Made by a program: the position numbers and the translations under genes. A stretch of DNA of 64,000 bases from UBA4312 sp040266995 (GTDB lineage Bacteria > Bacillota_I > Bacilli_A > Erysipelotrichales > Erysipelotrichaceae): contig JAWRHV010000014.1 in NCBI GenBank assembly GCA_040266995.1, positions 90,794 through 154,793 of the forward strand, read 5' to 3'. The notes under the pieces were generated by a model. The model was not told the origin of the DNA. It saw nothing but the letters and a program-made list of their open reading frames with translations, and made no database searches. This document shows positions 17,258 to 25,603 of this stretch, piece by piece. Positions within the stretch are counted from its first letter, which is position 1, and each line of letters opens with the position of its first letter.

Positions 17258-18022
17258 TCAGAAGCTGTGGCCACCTCCGGAGAAGCCGCCACCTCCTCCG
17301 CCGCCTCCGCCGGAGAAACCTCCACCGGAGCTTGAAGAGCCGCTTCCAGATGAACGTGTAACGCGTCGATACACATCCAGTCCGGCCGCCGTAATCGCAA
17401 CCGCCCCTGCAGTCAGCTCGGCTTTCTTCGGAATCGGAGTGCTCTGCGTTTTCTTGCGCGTCTGCCATACGATCAAATAGCTGATCAGCAAGCCGATGAT
17501 CAATGCCAGTAAAAGCGCGCAGATATAGCGCATCGGCTGGGAAATCGATCGCCCTTCCATTAAGGTGATCACTTGTTCCATCGCCTTCGAACAACACGTA
17601 TAGTAGTCTCCATTCGATGCATAGGTATAGATATTATCGGTAATCAATGTCGCATAGCTGGCATTGACGGTCTTTTCAATATCTCCGCCGTTATACAGCC
17701 AGATTTCCCGATTCGACATATCAATCAGAAAATACGTTTCACTGGTATGGTTCAGTTCCGGATGATGATTTTCCGCATATTGTCTTGGCGTTCCATAATT
17801 GTACTCTGTCGTTTCAATGACCGCATTTCCATATGCCGTGATCGGCTTCATTTCTTCCAACAGCTTTTTTTCTTCCTGTTCTGTCAGTAAATCAGCCCCA
17901 TCGATCACTTCGCAATGATACCCTGTGGCCGTATTGTTCCAATACATAGAATCGGCATAGACTAAAGGAAAAGCTGAAAGACATAAGTAGATGGAAAATA
18001 AGAGAGTAATCACTTTTTTCAT
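17258..18022 (-). CDS. TPM-domain membrane protein with glycine-rich tail
   Basis: A 254-residue protein with signal peptide (residues 1-23), a TPM (TLP18.3/Psb32/MOLO-1) domain (about 35-150, with GADLLTEQEEKKLLEEM and IETTEYNYGTPRQYAENHH), one membrane segment (about 170-190, LLLALIIGLLISYLIVW) and a C-terminal tail of Gly/Ser ending FSGGGHSF. TPM proteins of this shape occur in Gram-positive membranes and their role is unsettled. It overlaps the preceding zinc-ribbon gene by 4 bp (ATGA), so the two products are probably made together and may form one membrane complex. Confidence 0.82.
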   Translation of the reverse strand: MKKVITLLFSIYLCLSAFPLVYADSMYWNNTATGYHCEVIDGADLLTEQEEKKLLEEMKPITAYGNAVIETTEYNYGTPRQYAENHHPELNHTSETYFLIDMSNREIWLYNGGDIEKTVNASYATLITDNIYTYASNGDYYTCCSKAMEQVITLMEGRSISQPMRYICALLLALIIGLLISYLIVWQTRKKTQSTPIPKKAELTAGAVAITAAGLDVYRRVTRSSGSGSSSSGGGFSGGGGGGGGGFSGGGHSF

Positions 18023-19608
18023 GCCTGTGTACCTCCTTTCCGGTCAAAGAAATTCGGTATACCATGGGTACAGTAGACATTATATTTCACGATCATCCGC
18101 ACCACATTAAACAACATACTGGCAAACAAAATAGCAGCCGCTCCATAATACCAATAGTCGTGCACAGGTCTGGAATAAAGGATATAGAATGCCAGGCCTT
18201 GTCCAGCCAGCAGGCAAAGGGTATCCGGAAAAATATCCAACTTTTTCTTTCCAAGGACAGCCAGCTGTATACAATAGATCGTCAGATACAAAGAAACGGC
18301 GATAAAAGGGACATAATAATATGGTGCCAGATAAAAGATGGCCATAAAGACAAGGTGTATGCTGCCTGTAAATGCCAACATAAACACAGCGATGGCACCG
18401 ATTACCCCAATGTAGTAAGCCCCATCGGTGTTATTGGATTTCTTTCGTTTCTTACGCACCAGTTTCTGAAGCCTTTTTTGTTTCGGATCCACATCTTGCC
18501 GTAAATAGCCCTTGTCATTGGCATGCGTTTCCCTGGCCACAAGTTTCCGGATATTCTGAACATATAAAATCTGAATACCGATTGATAAAGCCAAGGCCCA
18601 CTTTAACATGGTGGATGGCAGCATCACCAGTAACGACAGTGGCACAAAAGCAAGGGCCGCAAAGCCTAGGGAAAACAACAGGAACTGTTTTATATCCACC
18701 GGCAGATCTGCAGTCATCTTTCCGGTTTGCCCGTTCACTACCGCATAGGCCACCCGGTTCCGATTTCGATAGGTCAGAAACCATACCGGCAGCATCGCCC
18801 GTGTTTCCTTTTCTACTTTCGTATGAAACGCAACATTCATATTATCCGGTTCATTGACCGACATCCCTTTGTATTTTGAACTCCGTTTTGAAATGTGGTT
18901 CAGTGTATATAGATTCGCGTCTTCCTTGGCGTCCTCTCTGTAAACATGGGAAGGTACATCCTCGGTATCTGCACAAAAACCACTCATATACGCGGTGGAA
19001 AAATCCTCCAGATCTTTCATACGGAAAGGGGCCACCGCCAAAGACAGAGCATCGTCAAAGGACGAGGATCCATCATACTGGATCGTATCGAACTCTGTAT
19101 CCAGATTGAAATTCATATGGCAATACTCGCGCGTATCGCCTCTGACGCGGACCCCGTTGACACGGACCGGCCCTTTCTGTGTCACATTGTAGATCCAATA
19201 AGGCAGATAGATCCCCTGAAACTTTTCCAGATGGTCTTCCGATTTCAGATCTTTAGGCAAACACCATACCTTCTTTATCCCATCTTGATAAATCTGTATG
19301 CAGTTCTTTTTGGTGATCCGAAAAGGAATGATCGATTCCGGTGTCTTTTCCCCGCTTAATCGCCCCTCCAATGCAACCGACGAACCACAGAACGGACAGG
19401 TGGTAGCTGCCTCATGATCAGTTGAAAGGATTTCTCCTCCACATTGCGGACAAGTAAAAATCGTCGCATCATACGTTGCTTCCCCGGCTTCCTCAATGGC
19501 TTGAGGATGATCCAGTGGTTCTATTTTATTCTCACAATAATCACAGAACAGTTTTTTAGATTTGATGTCATAACGCATATTGGCACCACAGTTCGGACAA
19601 GCGTACAT
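18019..19608 (-). CDS. Zinc-ribbon membrane protein paired with the TPM protein
   Basis: A 529-residue protein. Three N-terminal zinc-ribbon-like CxxC pairs are visible: CPNCGAN, CDYC, then CPQCGGE with CPFCGSS (residues 4-75). A soluble beta-rich middle follows with IIPFRITKKNC and YLPYWIYNV, then about six hydrophobic segments in the C-terminal 240 residues. The frame reaches 19638, but ATG 19608 follows GGAGGAAG. The TFIIB-type ribbon plus large membrane domain is commonly encoded beside TPM proteins in Firmicutes. Function is unknown; a role in membrane protein handling is only a guess. Confidence 0.75.
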   Translation of the reverse strand: MYACPNCGANMRYDIKSKKLFCDYCENKIEPLDHPQAIEEAGEATYDATIFTCPQCGGEILSTDHEAATTCPFCGSSVALEGRLSGEKTPESIIPFRITKKNCIQIYQDGIKKVWCLPKDLKSEDHLEKFQGIYLPYWIYNVTQKGPVRVNGVRVRGDTREYCHMNFNLDTEFDTIQYDGSSSFDDALSLAVAPFRMKDLEDFSTAYMSGFCADTEDVPSHVYREDAKEDANLYTLNHISKRSSKYKGMSVNEPDNMNVAFHTKVEKETRAMLPVWFLTYRNRNRVAYAVVNGQTGKMTADLPVDIKQFLLFSLGFAALAFVPLSLLVMLPSTMLKWALALSIGIQILYVQNIRKLVARETHANDKGYLRQDVDPKQKRLQKLVRKKRKKSNNTDGAYYIGVIGAIAVFMLAFTGSIHLVFMAIFYLAPYYYVPFIAVSLYLTIYCIQLAVLGKKKLDIFPDTLCLLAGQGLAFYILYSRPVHDYWYYGAAAILFASMLFNVVRMIVKYNVYCTHGIPNFFDRKGGTQA

Positions 19609-19639
19609 TCTCTTCCTCCTTTTCTGTTTTATAAGCAAA

Positions 19640-19665
19640 GATCCTTGCGTTTTATCACAAGGATC
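19640..19665 (-). terminator. Terminator after the aldo/keto reductase at 19671-20489
   Basis: Minus-strand arms GATCCTTG and CAAGGATC enclose a 10-nt loop. The T-tract is short (TTTGCTTAT), so termination may be partial. Confidence 0.55.
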
Positions 19666-19670
19666 ATGAA

Positions 19671-20489
19671 TTAGAAATTAAATGTTTCCGGATCGGATCC
19701 CGTCCGTGTATTACGATGCAGCGCATCTATTTGTTTCATATCGTCTTCACTCAATGTGAAATCAAATACATTTAAATTGGAAACGATGCGATCTTGATGT
19801 ACTGACTTTGGTAAAACGATCGTATTTCTTTGAATATGCCAGCGAATGACAACCTGTGCCGGGCTCTTTCCATATTTCTTTCCAATTGCCTGCAGGACAG
19901 GATCGGACAGGATAGTTCCGCCTGTTCCCCCTAGCGGGCTCCAGACCTCCACCTGGATCCCTTTTGAATGACAATAGTCAATCAGGGCTTGATTGTTAAA
20001 ATACGGATTGGATTCAATCTGATCGACCGCTGGTATTATTTCACTGGATTCTGCCAGTGTTTCCAGGTGATGGGCATGAAAGTTGCTGACACCAATAGCA
20101 CGGATCCTGCCTTCTTTGTATAGCTTTTCCATCTCATGCCAGGCCTCTACATATCCTTCCGCCGGCCAATGGATCAAATATAGATCAACATAATCTGTCT
20201 GTAACAGCTTTAAGCTTGTCTCAAAGGCCTCTCTGGTTTTTCTTTGCCGGATATCTTCATTCCACAACTTGGTCGTCAGAAAGATTTCCTCTCTGGGAAT
20301 TCCACTGGCTTTGATGGCCTTTCCGACACTTTCTTCGTTACCGTAGATCCAAGCTGTATCTATATGTCGATAACCGGCTTCCAAAGCCCATTTTACCGCA
20401 TTCTCTGTGACCTCACCGGACGGGGTACGAAATACTCCCAGTCCTATCTGAGGAATTTCTATATGATTATTCAATTCAATCTTTTTCAT
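19671..20489 (-). CDS. Aldo/keto reductase (2,5-diketo-D-gluconate reductase-like)
   Basis: A 272-residue AKR5-like NADPH-dependent carbonyl reductase. The catalytic tetrad is recognisable: Asp and Tyr in DTAWIYGNEE (about 44-53), Lys in TTKLWNED, His in LIHWP. The cofactor-binding signature IVLPKSVHQDRI lies near residue 230. It follows a nitroreductase gene (20500-21012) by 10 bp on the same strand and probably shares its transcript. The physiological substrate is unknown. One of four aldo/keto reductase genes within 16 kb. Confidence 0.9.
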   Translation of the reverse strand: MKKIELNNHIEIPQIGLGVFRTPSGEVTENAVKWALEAGYRHIDTAWIYGNEESVGKAIKASGIPREEIFLTTKLWNEDIRQRKTREAFETSLKLLQTDYVDLYLIHWPAEGYVEAWHEMEKLYKEGRIRAIGVSNFHAHHLETLAESSEIIPAVDQIESNPYFNNQALIDYCHSKGIQVEVWSPLGGTGGTILSDPVLQAIGKKYGKSPAQVVIRWHIQRNTIVLPKSVHQDRIVSNLNVFDFTLSEDDMKQIDALHRNTRTGSDPETFNF

Positions 20490-20499
20490 ATTTTCCTTT

Positions 20500-21012
20500 C
20501 TAGAGAACCTCGATCAGTTCTTCGTCTTCTTTTGAAAGGGTATGCGTCCCTGCCGGTTTTGCGTTATCTGCCGGATAACCAGTCGGAAAAATCGCAATCA
20601 GATCATACTCTTTCATCTGAGGGAACATCGTCTGCAGTCTAGGGGCATCAAACGATCCCACCCAGGTCGTTCCCAAGCCTAGTTGAGCAATCTCCAACAT
20701 CATATGGGTGCCGACAATGGCCCCATCCACATGAGCAAATGTCGCTTGGTCAAATTTTCTTGTCCATGCTTGTTCTTTGGATACACCGACCACAAAGAAA
20801 ACAGGAGCCCCAAATGTATAATTTGTCACTTCCTTTAAAGCATTCTTTGCCGGTTCGGATTTCATGACCCAGATCTTAAAAGGCTGGTAGTTACAAGCTG
20901 TCGGAGCCAGCTTTGCAGCTTTCAAGATTGCTTCGATTTTATCCGGTTCTACTTCTTGATTTCTAAACTGACGGCACGAATATCGTGCCTGTGCTAATTC
21001 TAAAAAATTCAT
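20500..21012 (-). CDS. Small nitroreductase-family oxidoreductase
   Basis: A 170-residue FMN nitroreductase. The N-terminal ARYSCRQFRNQEVEPDKIE (residues 8-26) and APTACNYQPFKIWV (36-49) bind FMN. GLGTTWVGSFD near residue 112 is the usual mid-domain motif. It is shorter than classic NfsB proteins, as is common in anaerobic Firmicutes. Encoded immediately before the aldo/keto reductase, it is probably part of the same redox operon. Electron acceptor unknown. Confidence 0.88.
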   Translation of the reverse strand: MNFLELAQARYSCRQFRNQEVEPDKIEAILKAAKLAPTACNYQPFKIWVMKSEPAKNALKEVTNYTFGAPVFFVVGVSKEQAWTRKFDQATFAHVDGAIVGTHMMLEIAQLGLGTTWVGSFDAPRLQTMFPQMKEYDLIAIFPTGYPADNAKPAGTHTLSKEDEELIEVL

Positions 21013-21108
21013 TGTATTCTTGTATGATTCATTAAAAGCTAAATCATACTCTCCTTTCCTTTTTTACTGAAGCTTTGACTATATAATAAGAGTGTATTTG
21101 CCACTACA

Positions 21109-21678
21109 TTATCTGAATCGTTGATTCTGTTGCCTACTTCTTTGACTTGTTCTTCTCTCCTTTCCATCCCCGCAATTATACTTTACGGAATCATAAAATC
21201 GCTTCAAAACAGATGCTAATCTCTCCGGTGCCTCCATATTCACTTCGTGTCCTGCTCCTTCTATTTCTTTGAAATCAGAATGCTGCAATAGATTGGAAAT
21301 CCTTATAGATGCTTTTTTGTTAATGTAGTCTTTATCTCCGCAGACGACCAGTACCGGACAAGAAATGCGGTGCAAAGAATTGCTGAAATCCAGCTCTGCC
21401 ATAGTGCTGCACAGGTTCATAAAATCATGTTTACTAAAACCGTTTTGTTGAAACAGTGTCCTCGGCATCAGACGAAACAAGATATTTTGTAACTTTAATA
21501 ACCATACGGGCATCTTATATTGTGCAGCAATCAAGACCAGCGACTTAACTTTCTTGGGATTCTCTATCGTATAGTTTAAAGCCAAAACACCACCCAAAGA
21601 GAGTCCACACAGAGCAAGATCTTCATTTGTCGTATTACATATCTCTGAGAAAGCAGCATAGAGTGCAGAATACAACAC
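21109..21678 (-). pseudogene. N-terminally truncated alpha/beta hydrolase
   Basis: The reading frame keeps the nucleophile elbow CGLSLGGVLALNY (about residue 25), the acid-residue region VVCGDKDYINKK and the catalytic-His region GAGHEVNMEAPERL. It lacks the first 60-80 residues of such hydrolases, including the strand with the HG oxyanion motif. The only start is a GTG at 21678 without a good ribosome-binding site, and an in-frame TAA occurs about 13 codons upstream. The C-terminus ends in an unusual basic stretch (KERRTSQRSRQQNQRFR). I read it as a 5'-truncated remnant. A short functional protein is less likely because the fold would be incomplete. Confidence 0.6.
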
Positions 21679-21731
21679 CTCTGTGTCTGTTCTCCTATAT
21701 CCGTTATCCCAAGTTCCTTACAGAGGGGAAT

Positions 21732-22517
21732 TCATGTCGCAAGCTCATACAGGCGATATATCTTTCGGTACAACTTGCCCGTAAACAGTAGATTAAAGAA
21801 CAGCCTTTCGATTCGCGTAAGCTCTTTGACCAGCGCGGCAGGAGTGAAGCTGTGCTCTTTTACAAATCTGATCCGAAGTCCGTTGATCACGCTCTCGATA
21901 TCATCTATCCCATACAGCTTTGTAACGCCAACATCGTTGACCGGATTTTTATATTTCGACATTTTAACACCAAATTCAGTATAAACATCCATCAGGATAT
22001 GAAGTTCCCGGTACTTTTTATCAAGCGCTTGTAGTAATCTCCATACCTGGCTGTTGGTCAGATACATGCTAAGCCCTTCAAGGATAACGATGGCTGTATC
22101 ACTATTCGGGAGCAACCCAATCTGCTCCGGTCTGGACGCATCCAAAGCCACCATATGGTACGTTTCCTTTTCCTGAAAGTACTTCTTGCGAATCTCTATA
22201 ACATCTGGAAGATCACAGTCCACCCACTCAGAACAAGGAGTTTTTACCCTTATATGCCTGCTGTCAAGCCCACATCCAATATGAAGTACCAAGGCATCCT
22301 CTTTTTGTTGCAGCAGACTTTCTGTCCAATCATCGAAAACACGAGCTCTCATGGCCATGTTGTAAGCCAGCCACTTTGACCTGGACTTTCCGTGGATCGG
22401 GAATGCTTCTTCTTGCCATATCTTCTCAGCCGAAGGATCATTTAGAATAATGCCCTTTTGACTCACCTTTGATTTTCCATATAGCGGGATATACAGTGTC
22501 TTGTTCACTTCATTCAT
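21732..22517 (-). CDS. SAM-dependent methyltransferase of the leucine carboxyl methyltransferase-like group
   Basis: A 261-residue class I methyltransferase. The SAM-binding glycine motif is LHIGCGLDSR (about residues 77-86), followed by EWVDCDLPDV and VILEGLSMYL, which are typical of the LCM/PPM1-like family that includes bacterial small-molecule O-methyltransferases. The ATG at 22517 follows AGAGGAGC, while an ATG at 22544 has no site. It lies between a flavodoxin gene and a truncated hydrolase. The substrate is unknown. Confidence 0.8.
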   Translation of the reverse strand: MNEVNKTLYIPLYGKSKVSQKGIILNDPSAEKIWQEEAFPIHGKSRSKWLAYNMAMRARVFDDWTESLLQQKEDALVLHIGCGLDSRHIRVKTPCSEWVDCDLPDVIEIRKKYFQEKETYHMVALDASRPEQIGLLPNSDTAIVILEGLSMYLTNSQVWRLLQALDKKYRELHILMDVYTEFGVKMSKYKNPVNDVGVTKLYGIDDIESVINGLRIRFVKEHSFTPAALVKELTRIERLFFNLLFTGKLYRKIYRLYELAT

Positions 22518-22548
22518 GCAATCTTGCTCCTCTGCACATTCCATTCTG

Positions 22549-23070
22549 TCAGGAAATGCATTCTAATATCGGTTTTATATAACGTTTATCTGTCCAGTCG
22601 CAGGCTTCATCCCCTGCTGCCATCAACGCTTTCTCCCACACCTCATAATCGTCGGGATTCTTTTTAGTTACAACCTTTCTCAACATTGTACATAATGCCT
22701 TGTCCTTAAATGACATCCTATCCATATTCCATGAGCCACGACAATAGAAGCAAGGAATGCCTGCAAGGGTATCTTTTAAATTATGTTCAATAACTTGCTT
22801 CACCGCATCCTCTTCGTATGGAGAAGCCCCAACACAGAAAACAATGATTTTCTTTTCCTTTAAATCGTTGATATGCTTTTTCAAAAATGGCAATCCTGCA
22901 ATTCCTGAGGCGTAGACGCCTCCTCCAAGAATAATCGTGTCATACCCCTTTACATCATCGATTTTTGCTTTCTTGATTTCAACACATGGAAAACCAGTTT
23001 CCTCCGCAAGCCAACCTGCGTAACGCTTTGTTGCTCCATATTTAGATTGGTAAAGAATGATTCCTCTCAT
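22549..23070 (-). CDS. Flavodoxin-domain protein
   Basis: A 173-residue flavodoxin-like protein (HemG/flavodoxin_5 type). FMN phosphate loop YQSKYGATKRYA (residues 6-17), then ILGGGVYASGIAG and VFCVGASPYEEDA for the isoalloxazine loops. The ATG at 23070 follows GGAGG; an extended frame to 23109 lacks a site. It is 40 bp downstream of an EFR1 flavodoxin-ferredoxin gene on the same strand, suggesting the two act in one electron-transfer path. Its C-terminal third (CDWTDKRYIKP) is usual for this group. Confidence 0.85.
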   Translation of the reverse strand: MRGIILYQSKYGATKRYAGWLAEETGFPCVEIKKAKIDDVKGYDTIILGGGVYASGIAGLPFLKKHINDLKEKKIIVFCVGASPYEEDAVKQVIEHNLKDTLAGIPCFYCRGSWNMDRMSFKDKALCTMLRKVVTKKNPDDYEVWEKALMAAGDEACDWTDKRYIKPILECIS

Positions 23071-23110
23071 TGTAACCTCCATTCTGTTCGCTTTTTTGTT
23101 CACACTCAAA

Positions 23111-23869
23111 TCACTTGTATTTTTCGTATCGGCATTGCTCGATCACCTGATCGCCAAGTAATGTAATCGCATTTTGCGGACATAAGCTAATGCAGCGATA
23201 GCACATGGTACATTGATCGCCGGAAACCGCCCGTGCATCTTTCATTTGGATATTCCCCATCGGACATTCTTTGCTGCACAAGCCACAGCCAACACACGCA
23301 TCGCTTATTTTTAATCCGTCCGTGTATCCTGCCGTTTTATGATAAAACCAAAGCCTTTGTCCGAACAGGCCCTTGATATGTGCTATAAGTGATAGTCCTT
23401 GCTGAGGATATTTCCCTTGACGAATTTGTTCCACAGTCTGCGCAATGCGTTGATCTGCATTTCTGACAATTTGTCTGTTCTTTTCTATGCTCTTTTTCAA
23501 CAGCTTACTGTCACAAACAGAATCCGGCATTTTTATTTGCAGCCCGCCAAGAATTTGAGCACCATACTTCTTCAGGATTCTTGCAGCGCATCCTGTTCCA
23601 TCCCCGCTGAACAGACCCAGGGTATTAATACAAAACACTTTCTTCCCTTTCCAGATGGAGCTGTTTTTCACGATAAAATCTCGCACCATAAAAGGAAGGT
23701 TGGAGAACTGTGTCGGGTAACCGAAAACAATTGTGTCCTGATTCTCTATACAACGTACACTCAGAGGATCCTCGAGTGGCATACATTGTGCTGAGGCATC
23801 CATCAAATGCACAAAGGTCTCTACACAATGTTTCGTATTGCCCGTTCCACTTAAATATATTCCTATCAT
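23111..23869 (-). CDS. EFR1-family flavodoxin/ferredoxin fusion protein
   Basis: A 252-residue protein with an N-terminal flavodoxin-like domain starting YLSGTGNTKHC (residues 5-15) and a C-terminal double 4Fe-4S ferredoxin domain with CVGCGLCSKECP and CTMCYRCISLCP. EFR1 proteins are single-polypeptide electron carriers typical of anaerobes. It heads a likely operon with the flavodoxin gene at 22549-23070. The electron donor and acceptor are unknown. Confidence 0.9.
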   Translation of the reverse strand: MIGIYLSGTGNTKHCVETFVHLMDASAQCMPLEDPLSVRCIENQDTIVFGYPTQFSNLPFMVRDFIVKNSSIWKGKKVFCINTLGLFSGDGTGCAARILKKYGAQILGGLQIKMPDSVCDSKLLKKSIEKNRQIVRNADQRIAQTVEQIRQGKYPQQGLSLIAHIKGLFGQRLWFYHKTAGYTDGLKISDACVGCGLCSKECPMGNIQMKDARAVSGDQCTMCYRCISLCPQNAITLLGDQVIEQCRYEKYK

Positions 23870-23935
23870 TTAAATCTCCTTTTCCATATAATGTAACACA
23901 GATAAAGGGATCTAACAATTTAAACACACATTAAA

Positions 23936-23958
23936 TAAAAAAGGCAGTTTTCACTGCC
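23936..23958 (-). terminator. Terminator of the Gfo/Idh/MocA gene
   Basis: Minus-strand arms GGCAGT and ACTGCC with a GAAA tetraloop precede six Ts. The hairpin includes the stop codon region. Confidence 0.85.
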
Positions 23959-24946
23959 CGTACTGTATTTGGCCTCGACATGTTTCCAAAATCGATACCA
24001 CATTCTTTGTTTGTTCACAGAGTTTCTGATACGCTTTTCCATCCCGTTCGGCCACGATTTTCTGAAAAACCCGGCATTCGTAGACCATATGAAACGCCTG
24101 ATTTTCACCAAGCTGTATAGCCTGGGAAGTATCTTTTTTCCCAATCATATCCCCTTTGGGTTCCAAGAATTCCACCTGGGCACAAACCCCGCAGCCGGAG
24201 CCGTAGACACGCAGACAGCCTTTATCTCCCTGGATCATCACCTGGTTTTCACTGCTGCTATCCTTAGCGCCGACACAGACCGCCAGCTGATCCGGATACT
24301 GCAGAACAACCACGCCACTGGTATCTACACCGTTATAGCCTTTATTGGCGGAATAGGTAACCTTATCGGGTTTTCCCAATAAGCCGGTTACGAAGTGCAG
24401 ACAATAGACATTGATATCCATCAAAGCACCCCCGTAAAAGGCCGGATCAAACGCATTGGTTTGTTCATGGGCCAGATATTTTCCATAACGGGAGGAATAC
24501 TGGGAATAATTAGCCTGGATCATTCGAATGGTTCCGCAATCTTTCAAATGGTCTTTGACAACCCTGTAATTCGGCACAAATTGATTGGTAATAGCCTCAA
24601 AGATATATACGCCATGTTCCTGCGCCGTTTCAAACAATGTTTCACACTCACGAACCGTCGGTACAAACGGTTTTTCACAAATGACATGCTTCCCTGCCTG
24701 CAGAGCCTTTAAAGCCTGCGGATAGTGCAAGGCATTTGGACTGGCCACATAGACTGTATCAATGTCCGATGCCAGCATCGCATCCAGGTCCGTATACCAT
24801 TGTTTGACACCGTGCTTTTGTGCAAAGGCCTTGGCTTTCTGTTGTGAACGAGAGTAGACCGCATCAATCTGCATGCCTTCGGTCTGCTCCACCGCCTGGA
24901 TCATTCGATCCACAATCATTCCACTGCCTATTGTTCCGATACGCAT
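23951..24946 (-). CDS. Gfo/Idh/MocA-family oxidoreductase
   Basis: A 331-residue NAD(P)-dependent dehydrogenase. N-terminal Rossmann motif IGTIGSGMIVDRM (residues 3-15), then YVASPNALHYPQA, and the catalytic Lys in ICEKPFVPT (about 93-101). The C-terminal GFO_IDH_MocA domain has FYGGALMDINVYCLHF. The start at 24946 follows GGGGTAAGG; an upstream frame to 24988 overlaps the preceding gene. It starts 4 bp after the TPR-like gene, so the two are co-transcribed with the GTPase. Sugar or inositol substrates are typical of the family; none can be chosen here. Confidence 0.88.
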   Translation of the reverse strand: MRIGTIGSGMIVDRMIQAVEQTEGMQIDAVYSRSQQKAKAFAQKHGVKQWYTDLDAMLASDIDTVYVASPNALHYPQALKALQAGKHVICEKPFVPTVRECETLFETAQEHGVYIFEAITNQFVPNYRVVKDHLKDCGTIRMIQANYSQYSSRYGKYLAHEQTNAFDPAFYGGALMDINVYCLHFVTGLLGKPDKVTYSANKGYNGVDTSGVVVLQYPDQLAVCVGAKDSSSENQVMIQGDKGCLRVYGSGCGVCAQVEFLEPKGDMIGKKDTSQAIQLGENQAFHMVYECRVFQKIVAERDGKAYQKLCEQTKNVVSILETCRGQIQYGQ

Positions 24947-24950
24947 AGCC

Positions 24951-25562
24951 TTACCCCTGGGCAAGAAACCGCTTAGCCTTGTTGGCATATTCCATGGCTT
25001 TTTCTTCGTTATTCTGATTCTTGTAAATTAAAGAGACCAACGTCAGATCCCATACCTGCTGCTGTCCGGATAAATCCTTCAATTCCTCTAATAAAGGTTC
25101 CAGCAGGTCATTCTTCTTTAATATTTCTATATCATATAATCTTGTACAGTAAAGAATCAGTCCTTCATCCTTTATTTCTTCCTTGATCTTGGTCAGATAG
25201 TATACAGCTTTCTGTTTCCGATGTTTAAATACATAGTAGTTAAACACACGCAGATACAGTTCCTCTTTTTGACGGTTGGACATCTTTACACCGGCAATTT
25301 CCTGCATCAGCTGATCTACTTCTTGATCCTTATTCATCTGTATCGCTTTATTCAGTTTAAAATAGGTCAGATTGTATGACGGTATCACTCGCTTTGCTTC
25401 CTTGGAGTCCACCAGTTCATCAAATTTATCATATTCCTTATGAACAAGATATTGTGTTAATTTTTGGGCCACATCATCTCTTTTTCTATTCAATACGATT
25501 CGTAAAACAATATTGGCTATAATGATGATTCCCAAAGCCACCAACATAATCGTAGTATTCAT
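24951..25562 (-). CDS. Membrane-anchored helical repeat protein of unknown function
   Basis: A 203-residue protein with one N-terminal membrane segment (MLVALGIIIIANIVLRIVL, residues 5-23) and a cytoplasmic all-helical part with TPR-like pairs (KQKAVYYLTKIKEEI, NNEEKAMEYANKAKRFL). The ATG at 25562 follows AGGAGGGACG. It lies between a GTPase gene and a Gfo/Idh/MocA gene on one strand with short gaps. I do not recognise a named family. The TPR-like repeats suggest a protein-interaction role. Confidence 0.65.
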   Translation of the reverse strand: MNTTIMLVALGIIIIANIVLRIVLNRKRDDVAQKLTQYLVHKEYDKFDELVDSKEAKRVIPSYNLTYFKLNKAIQMNKDQEVDQLMQEIAGVKMSNRQKEELYLRVFNYYVFKHRKQKAVYYLTKIKEEIKDEGLILYCTRLYDIEILKKNDLLEPLLEELKDLSGQQQVWDLTLVSLIYKNQNNEEKAMEYANKAKRFLAQG

Positions 25563-25603
25563 ATACGTCCCTCCTACCATGTAAAACCATTGTAACACAA
25601 AAC

